From: Candidatus Heimdallarchaeota archaeon B3_Heim
Lineage (GTDB): Archaea; Asgardarchaeota; Heimdallarchaeia; Hodarchaeales; Hodarchaeaceae
NCBI GenBank assembly: GCA_003144275.1
Contig: NJBF01000009.1
Span: 30,594-94,593, forward strand
Direction: 5' to 3'
DNA length: 64,000 nt
The position numbers and the translations under genes were made by a program. The number at the start of each line of letters is the position of its first letter. Position 1 is the stretch's first letter. Shown here one piece after another: positions 47,613 through 57,520 of this stretch. The notes beneath the pieces were generated by a model. It was given only the letters and a program-made list of their open reading frames with translations. It was not told the origin of the DNA and did not search any database.

Positions 47613-47858
47613 ATGACTGGAATTTCACGCAATTACATTGAAGGAAAAGAAAAGTATAGGAAGATAGTCCTGAAAGATAAGAAAAAACATGAGCAAATAA
47701 AGGGAAAGAAAATTATATCATATTTGGAAATTATGATAAAAGAAGGAATTGGTATTACTATTATATCAATTCATAGACAAACAGGTATGTCATTAAGGTA
47801 TTTAAAAAAACAAGAAAACAAAATCTGGATTAAGAAAACGATTAATCAACTCTCATAA
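47613..47858 (+). CDS. Small basic protein, possibly HTH
   Basis: 81 residues, very Lys/Ile-rich. The segment GITIISIHRQTGMSLRYLKK could be a helix-turn-helix of the kind found in small regulators or resolvase tails. It has weak start signals, and the AT-rich composition means it could be spurious. First possible gene of the island. Confidence 0.4.
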   Translation: MTGISRNYIEGKEKYRKIVLKDKKKHEQIKGKKIISYLEIMIKEGIGITIISIHRQTGMSLRYLKKQENKIWIKKTINQLS

Positions 47859-47969
47859 TTTAGATTGTGTAAAGATTTAAAAATTCAATATATTTGAGAT
47901 GATGCGTAAGGGCGTAATCGATATTCTTGTAACGAGGACTAAGAGTGCAAAGGGATTGAGAGCAGAGCA

Positions 47970-48614
47970 ATGAATCCAAACCTTCCATTACATTCAAGAT
48001 CGTTGAAAATGAATTGGAAATGGGTACAAAACCTTGGAAATAACGCATGTTTTGCATCTTGTGTCCTTGTTTGTATACGATATTTAAATGCACAGTTAAA
48101 GAGGGAAGACCGTTTTAAAATAACACGAAAGATGAGAAGAGAATTACGTAGAACAAAAAATTTTCCTGTCTTGTCATCTGGAGTTAATGAAAGAAAAACT
48201 CTGCGAATTATGGAAGGTTTCTCAGATTTTCTTAAATTTGAAACTGATTCTCTTAAATCAGTAAAAGACTTACATATTTTAATGCTCCTAAAAACAATTA
48301 ATCCGATAATAGTTGTTTGGGATACCTCATATGGTCAAATAGGCTTAGAATCAACGAGTCATGCTAATATTGTTTATAATACAGATTTTGAAAGGGAAAT
48401 AATTTATTTGATTGACACAAGAAGTACATTTGATCCCCCGATCGTGCCTGTAATCATGGAAACTTTTACGAGAGGATGGCAAAGAACGGAAAACCTTACG
48501 TATATCTTATATAGCAAGGTGGATCCTCCCCTAAAAGTTGTGGATAAACGATTTGCAAAAAACTCTATACAAAATCTTCCTAATTTCTTTAAATCTGAAA
48601 ATATTAAAAAGTGA
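47970..48614 (+). CDS. C39-like papain-fold cysteine peptidase
   Basis: 214 residues. Near the N-terminus QNLGNNACFASCVLV gives the oxyanion Gln (20) and catalytic Cys (27) of C39/papain-like peptidases. STSHANIVYN gives the His, and YLIDTR the Asp, in the expected order. No signal peptide or transporter domain is present, so it is a free intracellular protein. It begins an apparent operon: the next gene starts 18 bases later and a third overlaps that. The substrate may be a partner protein encoded here (inference). Confidence 0.55.
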   Translation: MNPNLPLHSRSLKMNWKWVQNLGNNACFASCVLVCIRYLNAQLKREDRFKITRKMRRELRRTKNFPVLSSGVNERKTLRIMEGFSDFLKFETDSLKSVKDLHILMLLKTINPIIVVWDTSYGQIGLESTSHANIVYNTDFEREIIYLIDTRSTFDPPIVPVIMETFTRGWQRTENLTYILYSKVDPPLKVVDKRFAKNSIQNLPNFFKSENIKK

Positions 48615-48632
48615 ATAGGTTGTTGATATATA

Positions 48633-49691
48633 ATGAGTAGAATGGAACATCATAATCCTACCAACAAGAAACTTTTAGAAATAAAGGAAATTAAACTAAC
48701 TTTTTTGGATTATGGGGTACAGGTTAATAGAGGTATTAAAAGAGATATTACCAGACACATTGCGAAGTATTATGGGCATAATATCCGTGCAAGAGAGCGT
48801 ATTTATGATTCTCAGTATAATAGATATGCAGTTCCTTTAGATGCAATTCTATTAAATGAAGTTAGAGCATATTCGGGGAAAACAAAATTCTTTCAAATTT
48901 CCTTGAAAAACGTTGGTTCTATTATTATCACGGATGAAGAAAAAATAGATAGATCTGCAACGACTTCGCCTGCTAACCTAAATTCTGCAATAAAACAGAA
49001 ATTTTGGGCTTTTAGAGAAGATCTTTCATCATTTATTCTAAAAGAAAAGCAAGATATTTGGGGAAAAATCCCTAGAATTGCTACTTTCATGAATCCTCTT
49101 TTTGTCGCAATCAATCGGCTTGTAAACTATCAAGAAGTTCCTGTTTCATTCTGGAAACAATTGGAAGAAGAAAAAGAAACAAAACATTGGAAATACATAC
49201 AATTGCTAAGCCAGTTATCAAAATCCTATGTCGTTATTAAAGACGGAAAAACGTTCATAGGGGAGGAGTTAGAGCGTTTAATCGAGAAATATCAAGATTC
49301 TTCAAAAGTGTCTGAAGTAGTGGCAGGAATAATATATGCAGAGAGATTACAAGATTTAGTTCATGATTTCCAATTGCGAAGTATAGCTAATTACGTTTAT
49401 TTACCAAGAACTTATTATTCAGATGCCTTAGACTATGGTGAAAACATTCGAGTACCTGAAAAACATCTTTTACGAAAACACTTTCTCAATAATTCTAGAG
49501 GAACTTATCAGGAGAAACATATGATTTATTTAGAAAATACGTTATCAGAATTGGTAAATCGAAAATGCCTAGAGAAAGAAGAGAAAAACAAGAAAAAAGT
49601 GGTTTTTGGAGAAGAAGATCTTTGGCAGCGACTATACAATCATAGAGAACAAGTTCTCGGACAGGTAGAGGTGGCGGAGGTAATTTCTTGA
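48633..49691 (+). CDS. Hypothetical island protein, 352 residues
   Basis: Soluble, highly basic and acidic mixed protein with no signal or membrane helix. An N-terminal alpha/beta part (EIKLTFLDYGVQVNRGIKRD) is followed by helical segments (KFWAFREDLSSFILKEKQD, then VSEVVAGIIYAERLQDLVHD). The C-terminal ~60 residues are charged helix. I do not recognise a family. Placed between the C39-like peptidase and a small hydrophobic-helix protein, to which it is translationally coupled (TTGA overlap). Confidence 0.6.
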   Translation: MSRMEHHNPTNKKLLEIKEIKLTFLDYGVQVNRGIKRDITRHIAKYYGHNIRARERIYDSQYNRYAVPLDAILLNEVRAYSGKTKFFQISLKNVGSIIITDEEKIDRSATTSPANLNSAIKQKFWAFREDLSSFILKEKQDIWGKIPRIATFMNPLFVAINRLVNYQEVPVSFWKQLEEEKETKHWKYIQLLSQLSKSYVVIKDGKTFIGEELERLIEKYQDSSKVSEVVAGIIYAERLQDLVHDFQLRSIANYVYLPRTYYSDALDYGENIRVPEKHLLRKHFLNNSRGTYQEKHMIYLENTLSELVNRKCLEKEEKNKKKVVFGEEDLWQRLYNHREQVLGQVEVAEVIS

Positions 49692-50269
49692 AAAATCATA
49701 TCTTGGATGATGATATTTATTCTTGCTATAGCCTTACAAGAGATCTTAAAATTTCACCTGAAGATGAGGTAAAAGCTTTAGAAGACTTTTTGAAGTTTTT
49801 TAACTTAGATTATGATGTAGAAAACACAAAGCGTTTGGGAGAAATAATTAATGATTCTTTGTCCCTAATACATTCACCAGAATTTGAAGATGCTCTTGAA
49901 GAACTTAGCCAAATATCATCAGAGATAGTATATATTGGGAGCTCAATTCCTTTAGATTTAGCTACGGCAAAAGAGTTAGTTGCCGTAATTCTTGCCGTTG
50001 CTGATGCTGTTGGAAAAATAGGTATAGCTAGCTGGGGTATTAAAAAATTTGGAGATTTATTTGCAAAGGATATTTATGAGAAGGTAAAAGAAAAATTCCT
50101 TGGAGGGAAGAACAATAATCAATTGGAAGAGAAGAAGGTCTTACGTCTCTATCAAGAAGCTGAAAGAGTTGTTAGGACTGAAGAAGGAAAAGAGTTAGTC
50201 GAGAAGATTTCTTTTCTTTATGAATTAACTCGACCTGAATCTACTTCAGATGATACAAAGAAGCGATAA
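49688..50269 (+). CDS. Hypothetical protein with hydrophobic helix
   Basis: 193 residues, TTG start overlapping the previous stop, with GGAGG 7 bases upstream. The middle contains a long apolar, Ala/Gly-rich segment (ATAKELVAVILAVADAVGKI, then GIASWGIKKFG) that could insert in a membrane. The flanks are charged helices. The pattern resembles small membrane-acting effector proteins in conflict systems, but no family is recognised. Third gene of the C39-like peptidase operon. Confidence 0.6.
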   Translation: MKNHILDDDIYSCYSLTRDLKISPEDEVKALEDFLKFFNLDYDVENTKRLGEIINDSLSLIHSPEFEDALEELSQISSEIVYIGSSIPLDLATAKELVAVILAVADAVGKIGIASWGIKKFGDLFAKDIYEKVKEKFLGGKNNNQLEEKKVLRLYQEAERVVRTEEGKELVEKISFLYELTRPESTSDDTKKR

Positions 50270-50368
50270 ACACGCAATTTTGAATGATAACTTTGTCTAA
50301 AAATAACAATTTTAATTATAGAAAATCAAAAGAAATGATCTTATACAATATTATATTGGGGTTTATCC

Positions 50369-52975
50369 ATGGAGAATAGTTTATTTAATATTGGTAAAAT
50401 ATTTGATGCTTGCGATGATGAGCCAACCACCGCACAAATCGATGTTGCAAAAGAATGGGCAAAATTAGTTACTGATAAGAAACTAGAGGATGAAGTGAAG
50501 AACTATTTCAAGTTTGGAAACAAAATTCTCCTCAAACTTCTAGGCTATGATGAAGACGACATTGGATTTGAGGAGAGTGCTGGTAGAAAAAGAGTTGAAT
50601 TTTCTATTAAAGACAATACAAATAAGTTGAAACTTGTAATTGAGTTAAAAGGTCAAAATGTAGATTTGGATAAACCACAGAAACGTGGTAAGAAATTTGA
50701 AAGGTCTCCAGTTGACCAAGCTTTTACTTATGCGATCGAAAATAAAGGTGTACAATGGATTATAGTTAGTAACTACAAAGAAACTAGGTTGTACAATTAC
50801 TATCATAAGAAACGGTTTATTTCTTTCACAGCTGATGATCTGTTAGTAATATCCAACTTGAAGATTTTTCTTTGTCTTCTTTCCAAAACAAATTTCTTGA
50901 TCAATAAATTACCCGATAAAATTCTGAATGATACTCTATTAGTAGATAAGCAATTCACTAAGGATTTTTATAAACTATACCATGCTACAAGATTAGAAAT
51001 AGCACGACAAATCCAGACCGGTAATCCAAGTTTCTCAATTAAGAAAATTGTGTCTTTAACGCAACTAATCCTAAATAGAATTATTTTTATTGCATTTACA
51101 GAGGATAGAAATCTTCTTCCATCTGAAACTTTGATAGAAACAATCTTACCTCCTATAAAAAGTAGAGATGTTTCTAAAACACGTCAAGAAATATGGAGAA
51201 AGTTGAACCTATTATTCGATGATATTAACAACGGAAAAGAAGACAAGGATATATCGCAGTACAATGGAGCAGTTTTTAAAGAGGATCTCAGCTTTTTGAA
51301 AATAGTCGATCTTTTCTCCCATTCAGAAAAGAAGAATATCGCTTATAATCACGGTTTTGATTATTCTGAGATTGAAAAACTGATTGGTGAATATAAATCT
51401 CTGAACCCTATATACAAGAATTTTCTATTGATTAGTCAAACTAATTTCAAGGATGAGAGATCAATAGATATTCTGGGGCATGTTTTTGAGCAGTCGATAT
51501 TGGATATTGAAAGAATTGCCGATATCGGCCTAGATAAGATTATCGAGGAAACCTTAAGCAGATCGAAAAAGAAAGGAAAGAGTAAAAAACGAAAAAGTGA
51601 GGGTATCTTCTATACACCAGAGATGGTAACTCTTGAAATAACGAAAACTGCACTTATCCGCTATTTATCAGATGATGATAAAATCACAACCATAGAAGGA
51701 TTGATAAATGAATTTGAAGGAAATATTACCTCTCTCGAAGACAAACTTACTAACATCAAAATTACTGACATTGCCTGCGGATCTGGAGCCTTTCTAAGCC
51801 AATTGACCAATCTTATTCTTGAATTATTCGAAAAAATACATCAATTGAAAATTGACCAAGGATTTTTTGTTGACGATCCTCTAAAAGAATTTTTTGATCC
51901 CTCACTAAAAAAGATGGAAATTGTTACAAATAATATTTTTGGTGCTGATATCAGCTCACAAGCAATTGAGATTGCTAAACTCTCCCTATTCCTTAAAATT
52001 GCACATAAAAAAGACAAGCTTCCTGATTTAGATTCTAATTTTACTGTTGGAAACAGTGTTATATCGGATAGCTCTGTTGTAACTGATGCAATTGATTGGG
52101 AAAACCTTACTCCCAATAAATTCCATATAATCGTTATTAATCCACCTTACATTCCGACTGAAATGCTACCAGAAGGAGATCGCTCCTATTTTTCTGGTAA
52201 TTTTGCGGTTTCAGGAAAATATGACACTTCTGTTATTTTTTTACAAAAAGCTTTAGGATTGTTGGAAGATGGAGGGGTTTTGGGAGCAATTGTACCCTTA
52301 ACATGGCAAACTGGAGTGAATTACAGATTATTTAGAGAAGAGATCTTCAAAATTTCGAAGATAATAACATTGATCAATCTTCCGTTTGATATTTTCCCAG
52401 ATGCATATGTTGATACAGGAATTGTAATATTAGAAAAGACCCCACCGTCACAAGATGATAGTTTCCGTGCTTATCAGTTTGATAAGCGAGCACGTGTTGC
52501 TACTCTGCACATTGACGAATGGGAAACGATTCCGTTCCAATATGTGCTAGAATATGAGGGTAAAAACGTATTTACTACAAAAGCTTTCTATACGTTTCAA
52601 AATAAGATTAAGCTCCTTTTTGAAGGGGGTAAGGCCAAGAAACTTGGAGACTTAACTGTATCAAGGCAGGGTTATTACGCTAGTAGACTTCAAACGAAGA
52701 AAACTCAACCTGATATTAATCACATCCCCTTCTATACAAAGGGCTTAGCCTTGCGTCATTTCGTAATCCCCCACTTAAGTGAATTTGTAGATATAAATGA
52801 ATGGGAAAGACTCAAACCATTTTATTGTACCCCAAAATTGTTCATTCGTAGAATAATTAATAGACAGGATAGATTAATGGCGTTCTATGTTGAACCAGAC
52901 CTATTAACAACAAAAGATTATAATCCATTTGTTCTAATAAAAGAGTCTGAGTGGTATAAAAGCTTGCTCGAATGA
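50369..52975 (+). CDS. Type IIG restriction-modification enzyme, 5' part (IS-interrupted)
   Basis: 868 codons before a stop supplied by the IS. An N-terminal PD-ExK nuclease is indicated by FSIKDNTNKLKLVIELKGQ near residue 90. The methyltransferase has GIFYTPEMVTLEITK, the SAM motif DIACGSGAFL (residue 467 on) and the catalytic NPPY (591-594), for adenine-N6 methylation. A TaqI-type target-recognition region starts around residue 750. The intact gene, rebuilt by removing 52972-54384, encodes about 1039 residues, the normal length for the class. The truncated product lacks part of its recognition domain. Confidence 0.88.
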   Translation: MENSLFNIGKIFDACDDEPTTAQIDVAKEWAKLVTDKKLEDEVKNYFKFGNKILLKLLGYDEDDIGFEESAGRKRVEFSIKDNTNKLKLVIELKGQNVDLDKPQKRGKKFERSPVDQAFTYAIENKGVQWIIVSNYKETRLYNYYHKKRFISFTADDLLVISNLKIFLCLLSKTNFLINKLPDKILNDTLLVDKQFTKDFYKLYHATRLEIARQIQTGNPSFSIKKIVSLTQLILNRIIFIAFTEDRNLLPSETLIETILPPIKSRDVSKTRQEIWRKLNLLFDDINNGKEDKDISQYNGAVFKEDLSFLKIVDLFSHSEKKNIAYNHGFDYSEIEKLIGEYKSLNPIYKNFLLISQTNFKDERSIDILGHVFEQSILDIERIADIGLDKIIEETLSRSKKKGKSKKRKSEGIFYTPEMVTLEITKTALIRYLSDDDKITTIEGLINEFEGNITSLEDKLTNIKITDIACGSGAFLSQLTNLILELFEKIHQLKIDQGFFVDDPLKEFFDPSLKKMEIVTNNIFGADISSQAIEIAKLSLFLKIAHKKDKLPDLDSNFTVGNSVISDSSVVTDAIDWENLTPNKFHIIVINPPYIPTEMLPEGDRSYFSGNFAVSGKYDTSVIFLQKALGLLEDGGVLGAIVPLTWQTGVNYRLFREEIFKISKIITLINLPFDIFPDAYVDTGIVILEKTPPSQDDSFRAYQFDKRARVATLHIDEWETIPFQYVLEYEGKNVFTTKAFYTFQNKIKLLFEGGKAKKLGDLTVSRQGYYASRLQTKKTQPDINHIPFYTKGLALRHFVIPHLSEFVDINEWERLKPFYCTPKLFIRRIINRQDRLMAFYVEPDLLTTKDYNPFVLIKESEWYKSLLE

Positions 52976-54380
52976 TGAGTAAGTCACCATCGGGGAGTAA
53001 TGACGGAGCTGACCCACAAGCATTTAACTTCTGAACCAAATGTAATTCTATGTCACCAAAACAAGAAATACACCCGTTAGAAAACGAACTCCGTCACTAT
53101 CCTTCACGGACAGTCCAAGTTTTTAAAACTACCCATCTGACCCGTATTCTCAGGAAACACATTCACGAGACAGATGCCGACAAAAATCGGAAAGAATTTA
53201 GCTGTGAACAGTGGATTAAAAGTCTTTTCTTGATGCAGATTCATAAGTTCGAAGCGGTACGACCCTTTGTTCGTCAGCTCGAGCAAAACAAATCTTGGCA
53301 AGCGATTTGCGGTTATCAGGGAAACATTCCGACTCAAGGGCAGTACTCCCGAAGAATTCCTGATCAGCGCGTTCAGGAGGTGTTAGTACGGATGTTCCAG
53401 ACTTATCAACATTTAATTCCCTTGACACACAAGCAATTACCTACTACGCCCTCGAAGGCTCAATTTACCCTCCTTCAACAGGGGTATTATCCATTTCGGA
53501 TGGATTGTACCAGTTTAAAGTTATCTCCAGACCGTTATCCTTATGCTACCTGGGGGTACGTAGCCAGCAAAAAACAGCCTTTCCCTAGTGCGCGAATACA
53601 CACAGTTCAGGAAGGAATTCACGGATTCATTGCTAATTATGGACCATCGGGAGGCCATGAACATGAATCTCCCGTAGCTGAGGTACTATTGAATGAAACC
53701 GAAGAAATCAGTAGTTGGCTGTCTATTAATTCCATTGCAGATCAACCTCGACCATTTATAATATTTGATCGGGGATACTGGAAGTTAGCTCGTTTTCAGG
53801 ACTTAGATACTCGAGGATGGGGATGGAGCATTCCTTGGAAGAAACGAACTCTAATTGGAGTTCAAATAGAGATATTAAAATTTCCTCAAGCTGAGGATGA
53901 TCCCCTGGAAATTCTAGTCTGGGGATCAAACACTGAAAAACCGTGGCGTCGAATTATTGGTAAGCTAAATTCATCTAGCGATAGTTTCTGGGATGTATTT
54001 ACCAATGATTTGTCCCTTCCTCCCTTAACGGTGCTTCAACTCCAAAAGGAACGCTGGGAGATCGAAACTTTGTTTCAATGGATTAAACAACACACCACAA
54101 TTAAACGTCCGTTGGGGAAATCTTGGATGAGTTTTATCACCCATTGTCTGTTAGTGACCTTATTACAGATCATCCTCTTTTATTATCTCCTCCTTCTTGG
54201 ATTTACTCGTTGGCAAGACCATTTAACTTTATTACTAGAAAATTTACGTTATTCAGACTTAGAGCTTTGGCCTGATTGTTACTTGATAGCAGAAAGGTTG
54301 TAATTAATGTCAGGTGATAAAAATGTGATGATATAATCCATTAGACTTAAAAAGGCCAGTGAAGTGAAGTTACTCATCAA
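52972..54380 (+). mobile_element. IS4/IS5-superfamily insertion sequence inside the type IIG gene
   Basis: 1409 bp. The terminal inverted repeat is TGATGAGTAA (52973-52982 and 54370-54379). It is flanked by direct TCGA repeats at 52968-52971 and 54381-54384, a 4-bp target duplication. Removing one TCGA plus the IS rejoins the restriction enzyme frame exactly. Confidence 0.9.
53050..54303 (+). CDS. DDE transposase (IS4-type)
   Basis: 417 residues. The DDE pattern: Asp in FRMDCTSLKL, Asp in IIFDRGYWKL, and Glu in the region KERWEIETLFQWIK, which fits the IS4 R-x3-E-x6-K signature though the preceding Tyr is absent. It appears intact and could move its own IS. The ATG at 53050 follows a plausible leader within the IS. 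Confidence 0.88.
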   Translation: MSPKQEIHPLENELRHYPSRTVQVFKTTHLTRILRKHIHETDADKNRKEFSCEQWIKSLFLMQIHKFEAVRPFVRQLEQNKSWQAICGYQGNIPTQGQYSRRIPDQRVQEVLVRMFQTYQHLIPLTHKQLPTTPSKAQFTLLQQGYYPFRMDCTSLKLSPDRYPYATWGYVASKKQPFPSARIHTVQEGIHGFIANYGPSGGHEHESPVAEVLLNETEEISSWLSINSIADQPRPFIIFDRGYWKLARFQDLDTRGWGWSIPWKKRTLIGVQIEILKFPQAEDDPLEILVWGSNTEKPWRRIIGKLNSSSDSFWDVFTNDLSLPPLTVLQLQKERWEIETLFQWIKQHTTIKRPLGKSWMSFITHCLLVTLLQIILFYYLLLLGFTRWQDHLTLLLENLRYSDLELWPDCYLIAERL

Positions 54381-54384
54381 TCGA

Positions 54385-54901
54385 GAAAAGCTTGAGTTAC
54401 TATTACCTCTCGGCAATAATCAATTCAAAACTAATTTCCTTTATCTACATTAATACCTCTACAATTGCACAAAAAGATGATTTCCGACAAACCGATCTTA
54501 AAACTTTAAGAGATTTGCCAATTATTCTTCCTAATGAAACTGCTAAAGAATCGCTTGAAAAGCTAGCTGCTGAACTTGAGGAAAACTGGAAATCATTCCA
54601 TGTTGAGAAAATACGAGTGGGAGCTGTTCTGAAATCAAAATATAAAGTAAAAGTAGGGATAAGGATTGCGAATCTTCATAAATATACTAATGAAGAAGTT
54701 GCAGGAGATTTTCCCAAGCTATCGTTGAAAGAGACTGAAGAGCTTTTAGAATATCTAAATGAAAAAAGAGAATTAATATCTTCAATTAGTGAGACAATTA
54801 TTGATCTAGAGAACAAAATCGACAATCTAATTTATCAACTGTATGAATTAACTGAAGAAGAAACCCTGATTGTAGAAGATAGAATAAAATTAATTATTTA
54901 A
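54385..54901 (+). pseudogene. Type IIG restriction enzyme, 3' part (target recognition domain)
   Basis: The continuation of 50369-52971 beyond the IS. Across the junction the restored reading is WYKSLLE then KSLSYYYLSAIINSKLISF, the conserved TaqI-type recognition segment with a following KTLRDLPIILP. An internal ATG at 54392 gives an apparent 169-residue ORF, but it has no initiation context of its own. The last ~90 residues form a coiled coil. Confidence 0.85.
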
Positions 54902-55011
54902 CCATTTATTGTTTATACACTTCAATGAAACAGAAATAAATCATCCTTTAATTATATGTTAAAAAAACTACTTCGTGCAAGGACTTGGGAAGTAGGAGAG
55001 AGTAATTCAAC

Positions 55012-56157
55012 TTGAGAAAACCACAGAAAGCGACTCGTTCTATATTTTTTGCGAATCTAGGTAATGATCCAAAAAATCAATTGAGTAAAATTGCTAAAAT
55101 AGGAATCACAGATGTGGTTAGGAAATTCACTGATCTCAGTAAAATACCCGAAGGTAATTATCTCATTGTTATGAAGAGATGGAGTGGAAATTCATTTGAT
55201 GGAGTCCCGATTGCAAATGCCCGTTATCCATTAGGGGGCGGATACATTTTATTATGTGACCAGAATTGCATCGTGATTGATCCCGGAATAAACTTTTTTC
55301 AAGCTTTTCAGGAAATGGGGTTTAAACCTGCTGATATTGATGTGATTCTAATAACACATAATCACCTAGATCATCGTAAAGATTTAACTAGAATTTCCTC
55401 TGCATTTTTGAGATCATTTAATGCATCTAAAAAACACAAATCAATAATTCCTAAAAAAATCACATTATATCTAAATAATAATACACGAGTAACTTTATCA
55501 GCAGCTTTAGATCATATTAATGCGGAAATACTTGAACCTGTGAACGATTTTGCTAACTTGCGTGGGGATTTCATTAAATTTAAGCCAGTTGCTGTAGATC
55601 ATCCTCAAGAGGTAACCCATCCAGATTTTCAAAACGAACCTTCTTATGGCTTTATATTCAAGATTCAAGTACCTAAAGATTTGATTTTAGGTATAACAGG
55701 AGATACGAGATATTTTGAGGATTTAGAAGAAGAATTTAAATCTGTATCTGTATTAGCAACTCATATTGGGTCTATAGATCAATCAAACAATCATCTCAAA
55801 TTAGAGGGAGTACTCAAACTTGCAAACAGTCTGAAGCGATTAACACACCTTATAATGACTGAATATGATTACGACGAATTTCATTTAGAGAATAATCGGG
55901 TAAAAACAACGGATTTTATTAAATCAGAATTAAAGAAAAAATCTGTACGAGTGATCTCTGGAGATGTATCTTTAAGAATGAATTTGAATAACAGGAAAGT
56001 ATTCGTACCTTGCTCAATCTGTAATAAATCAATGTTAAACAACTTTTTATACTGTGTAAATAAATGTAAGAAACCAATTTGGTTTGACATCAAAAATATT
56101 GTAGAGAAAGAAGAAGTAGATGAATTTGGGCAAGGGATTCATTATTCTGTGAAATAG
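55012..56157 (+). CDS. Metallo-beta-lactamase-fold hydrolase with C-terminal zinc ribbon
   Basis: 381 residues. The zinc motif is ITHNHLDHRKD (HxHxDH) near residue 118. Further ligands are in AVDHPQEVTHPD and GITGDTRYFED, giving a complete di-zinc site. A zinc ribbon follows at the end (CSICNK...CVNKCKK). TTG start, with AGGAGAG upstream. Substrate unknown; it could be a nuclease or a nucleotide phosphodiesterase. Its place beside a restriction system is compatible with a defence role. Confidence 0.75.
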   Translation: MRKPQKATRSIFFANLGNDPKNQLSKIAKIGITDVVRKFTDLSKIPEGNYLIVMKRWSGNSFDGVPIANARYPLGGGYILLCDQNCIVIDPGINFFQAFQEMGFKPADIDVILITHNHLDHRKDLTRISSAFLRSFNASKKHKSIIPKKITLYLNNNTRVTLSAALDHINAEILEPVNDFANLRGDFIKFKPVAVDHPQEVTHPDFQNEPSYGFIFKIQVPKDLILGITGDTRYFEDLEEEFKSVSVLATHIGSIDQSNNHLKLEGVLKLANSLKRLTHLIMTEYDYDEFHLENNRVKTTDFIKSELKKKSVRVISGDVSLRMNLNNRKVFVPCSICNKSMLNNFLYCVNKCKKPIWFDIKNIVEKEEVDEFGQGIHYSVK

Positions 56158-56180
56158 CTTACTTATTTAGAGAGATTGGA

Positions 56181-57332
56181 TTAAAGATTATCGTTGGAAT
56201 ATTGACACCGGATTATTGCTTCTTTATTGGCAAATCCGATAATACGGTTGTCATCACGTATAGGAATCTCATCTAAATTATTTTCTGCTAAGAAACTTGC
56301 TACCGTAAGCCATGTACCATCTTTCGGGAAAGGAACAATTTTTTCGGTTATATCTTCAACTATGGTTATAGGTGACTTACCTTGAAATCGTGCATAGATA
56401 ATATTATGAGTTTTTTCTGAAGGGATAATGCCATGATACTCCTTATCTCTAAAAACCATGAAGAGGTTAGAATAACTGATAATCTCATAAGGTTTTTCAG
56501 CCCAAATTTGTATTAAGTCTTTTTTCTCGACGCTTTCTATTAGTTCTAGTTCCTCTATTGATCTCGAGTATAGGGCATGTTTATTTACAAGAGCATCTTC
56601 GATCTCCCCAGATAGAATATTGAGAAATCTTGCTAATCCTTTCCCTTCTTTAGATAGTTCATATCTTGATTTTTTCCGTTTAACAAGAAATTTCTCACCA
56701 ATTAAATCCTTTAGATGGCCATCTATTAAACTAGATGTTGGAGTTTTTGACTGCGAAAGTTTATTTGGAACTAGATGAGTAAACACCTCAACCCCTCTTT
56801 CTATCTGTGAAAAATTAAATGGAGGGTTCTGGAAAAGAGTTAAAAGGATGAAAAATTTTATATCCACGGAACAGATTGAAATTATTGTTGATAGATACTC
56901 TTTGACATCTTCAATTGGCATCGATGACATTATTTTATTTGAGATTTGCTCATTTATGACTCTTTTTACCTGAATCACGGTATCATCAGGAGTAAAATAC
57001 TTAGTTATTTTATTATATGAAAATAATTTACTTTCAATCATTCTCTTCTTGTGATAACTATACGTGGATTTTCCTTTTCCTTCGTCGAAAAGCATTCTGA
57101 GATTAAAATTGTTTTCCTCAGATTCTAATTTTTTTGGATTTATAATGAAGTTCTTAATTGGTTTAATTTTCCTAATCTTTTTAAGAAAGTCAATGACTAG
57201 CCGGTAGGTCATCATTCTTTGAGTAAATTCTGGATTCTTTTGTTTCTCCTCCAAAAGTAAGATTGACTCATCATTCTCTACTAAAAGATTCTTTTCAATC
57301 ATTAAGTGTTCTGAATCTTTTTTGTTTTTCAT
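56181..57332 (-). CDS. Winged-helix regulator with CBS-like domain
   Basis: 383 residues, GAGG 5 bases before the ATG. The middle (residues ~160-235) contains a winged-helix pattern ending in VKRKKSRYELSKEGKGLARF. The C-terminal part has DGTWLTVASFLAENNLDEI then PIRDDNRIIGFANKEAII, one CBS half-repeat, with a weaker one before it. CBS pairs bind adenine nucleotides, so nucleotide-responsive control of the island is plausible (inference). Its 5' end faces the right-end motif array. Confidence 0.55.
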   Translation of the reverse strand: MKNKKDSEHLMIEKNLLVENDESILLLEEKQKNPEFTQRMMTYRLVIDFLKKIRKIKPIKNFIINPKKLESEENNFNLRMLFDEGKGKSTYSYHKKRMIESKLFSYNKITKYFTPDDTVIQVKRVINEQISNKIMSSMPIEDVKEYLSTIISICSVDIKFFILLTLFQNPPFNFSQIERGVEVFTHLVPNKLSQSKTPTSSLIDGHLKDLIGEKFLVKRKKSRYELSKEGKGLARFLNILSGEIEDALVNKHALYSRSIEELELIESVEKKDLIQIWAEKPYEIISYSNLFMVFRDKEYHGIIPSEKTHNIIYARFQGKSPITIVEDITEKIVPFPKDGTWLTVASFLAENNLDEIPIRDDNRIIGFANKEAIIRCQYSNDNL

Positions 57333-57520
57333 TTTTACCTCACTTCTTCTGAGTACATATGTTACTTAGACCTTAATAAAGATTTCGAATATGACTAACT
57401 CAATTACAATAGAACTATGTTATCTCAATTTTATAGAATTACTAGGTCTAAAGAATCTTTTATCGCCTAAATTTCATTGTCCTTTTTTTCCAAGATTTCG
57501 ATGGTACACCTTCGAAGCTA

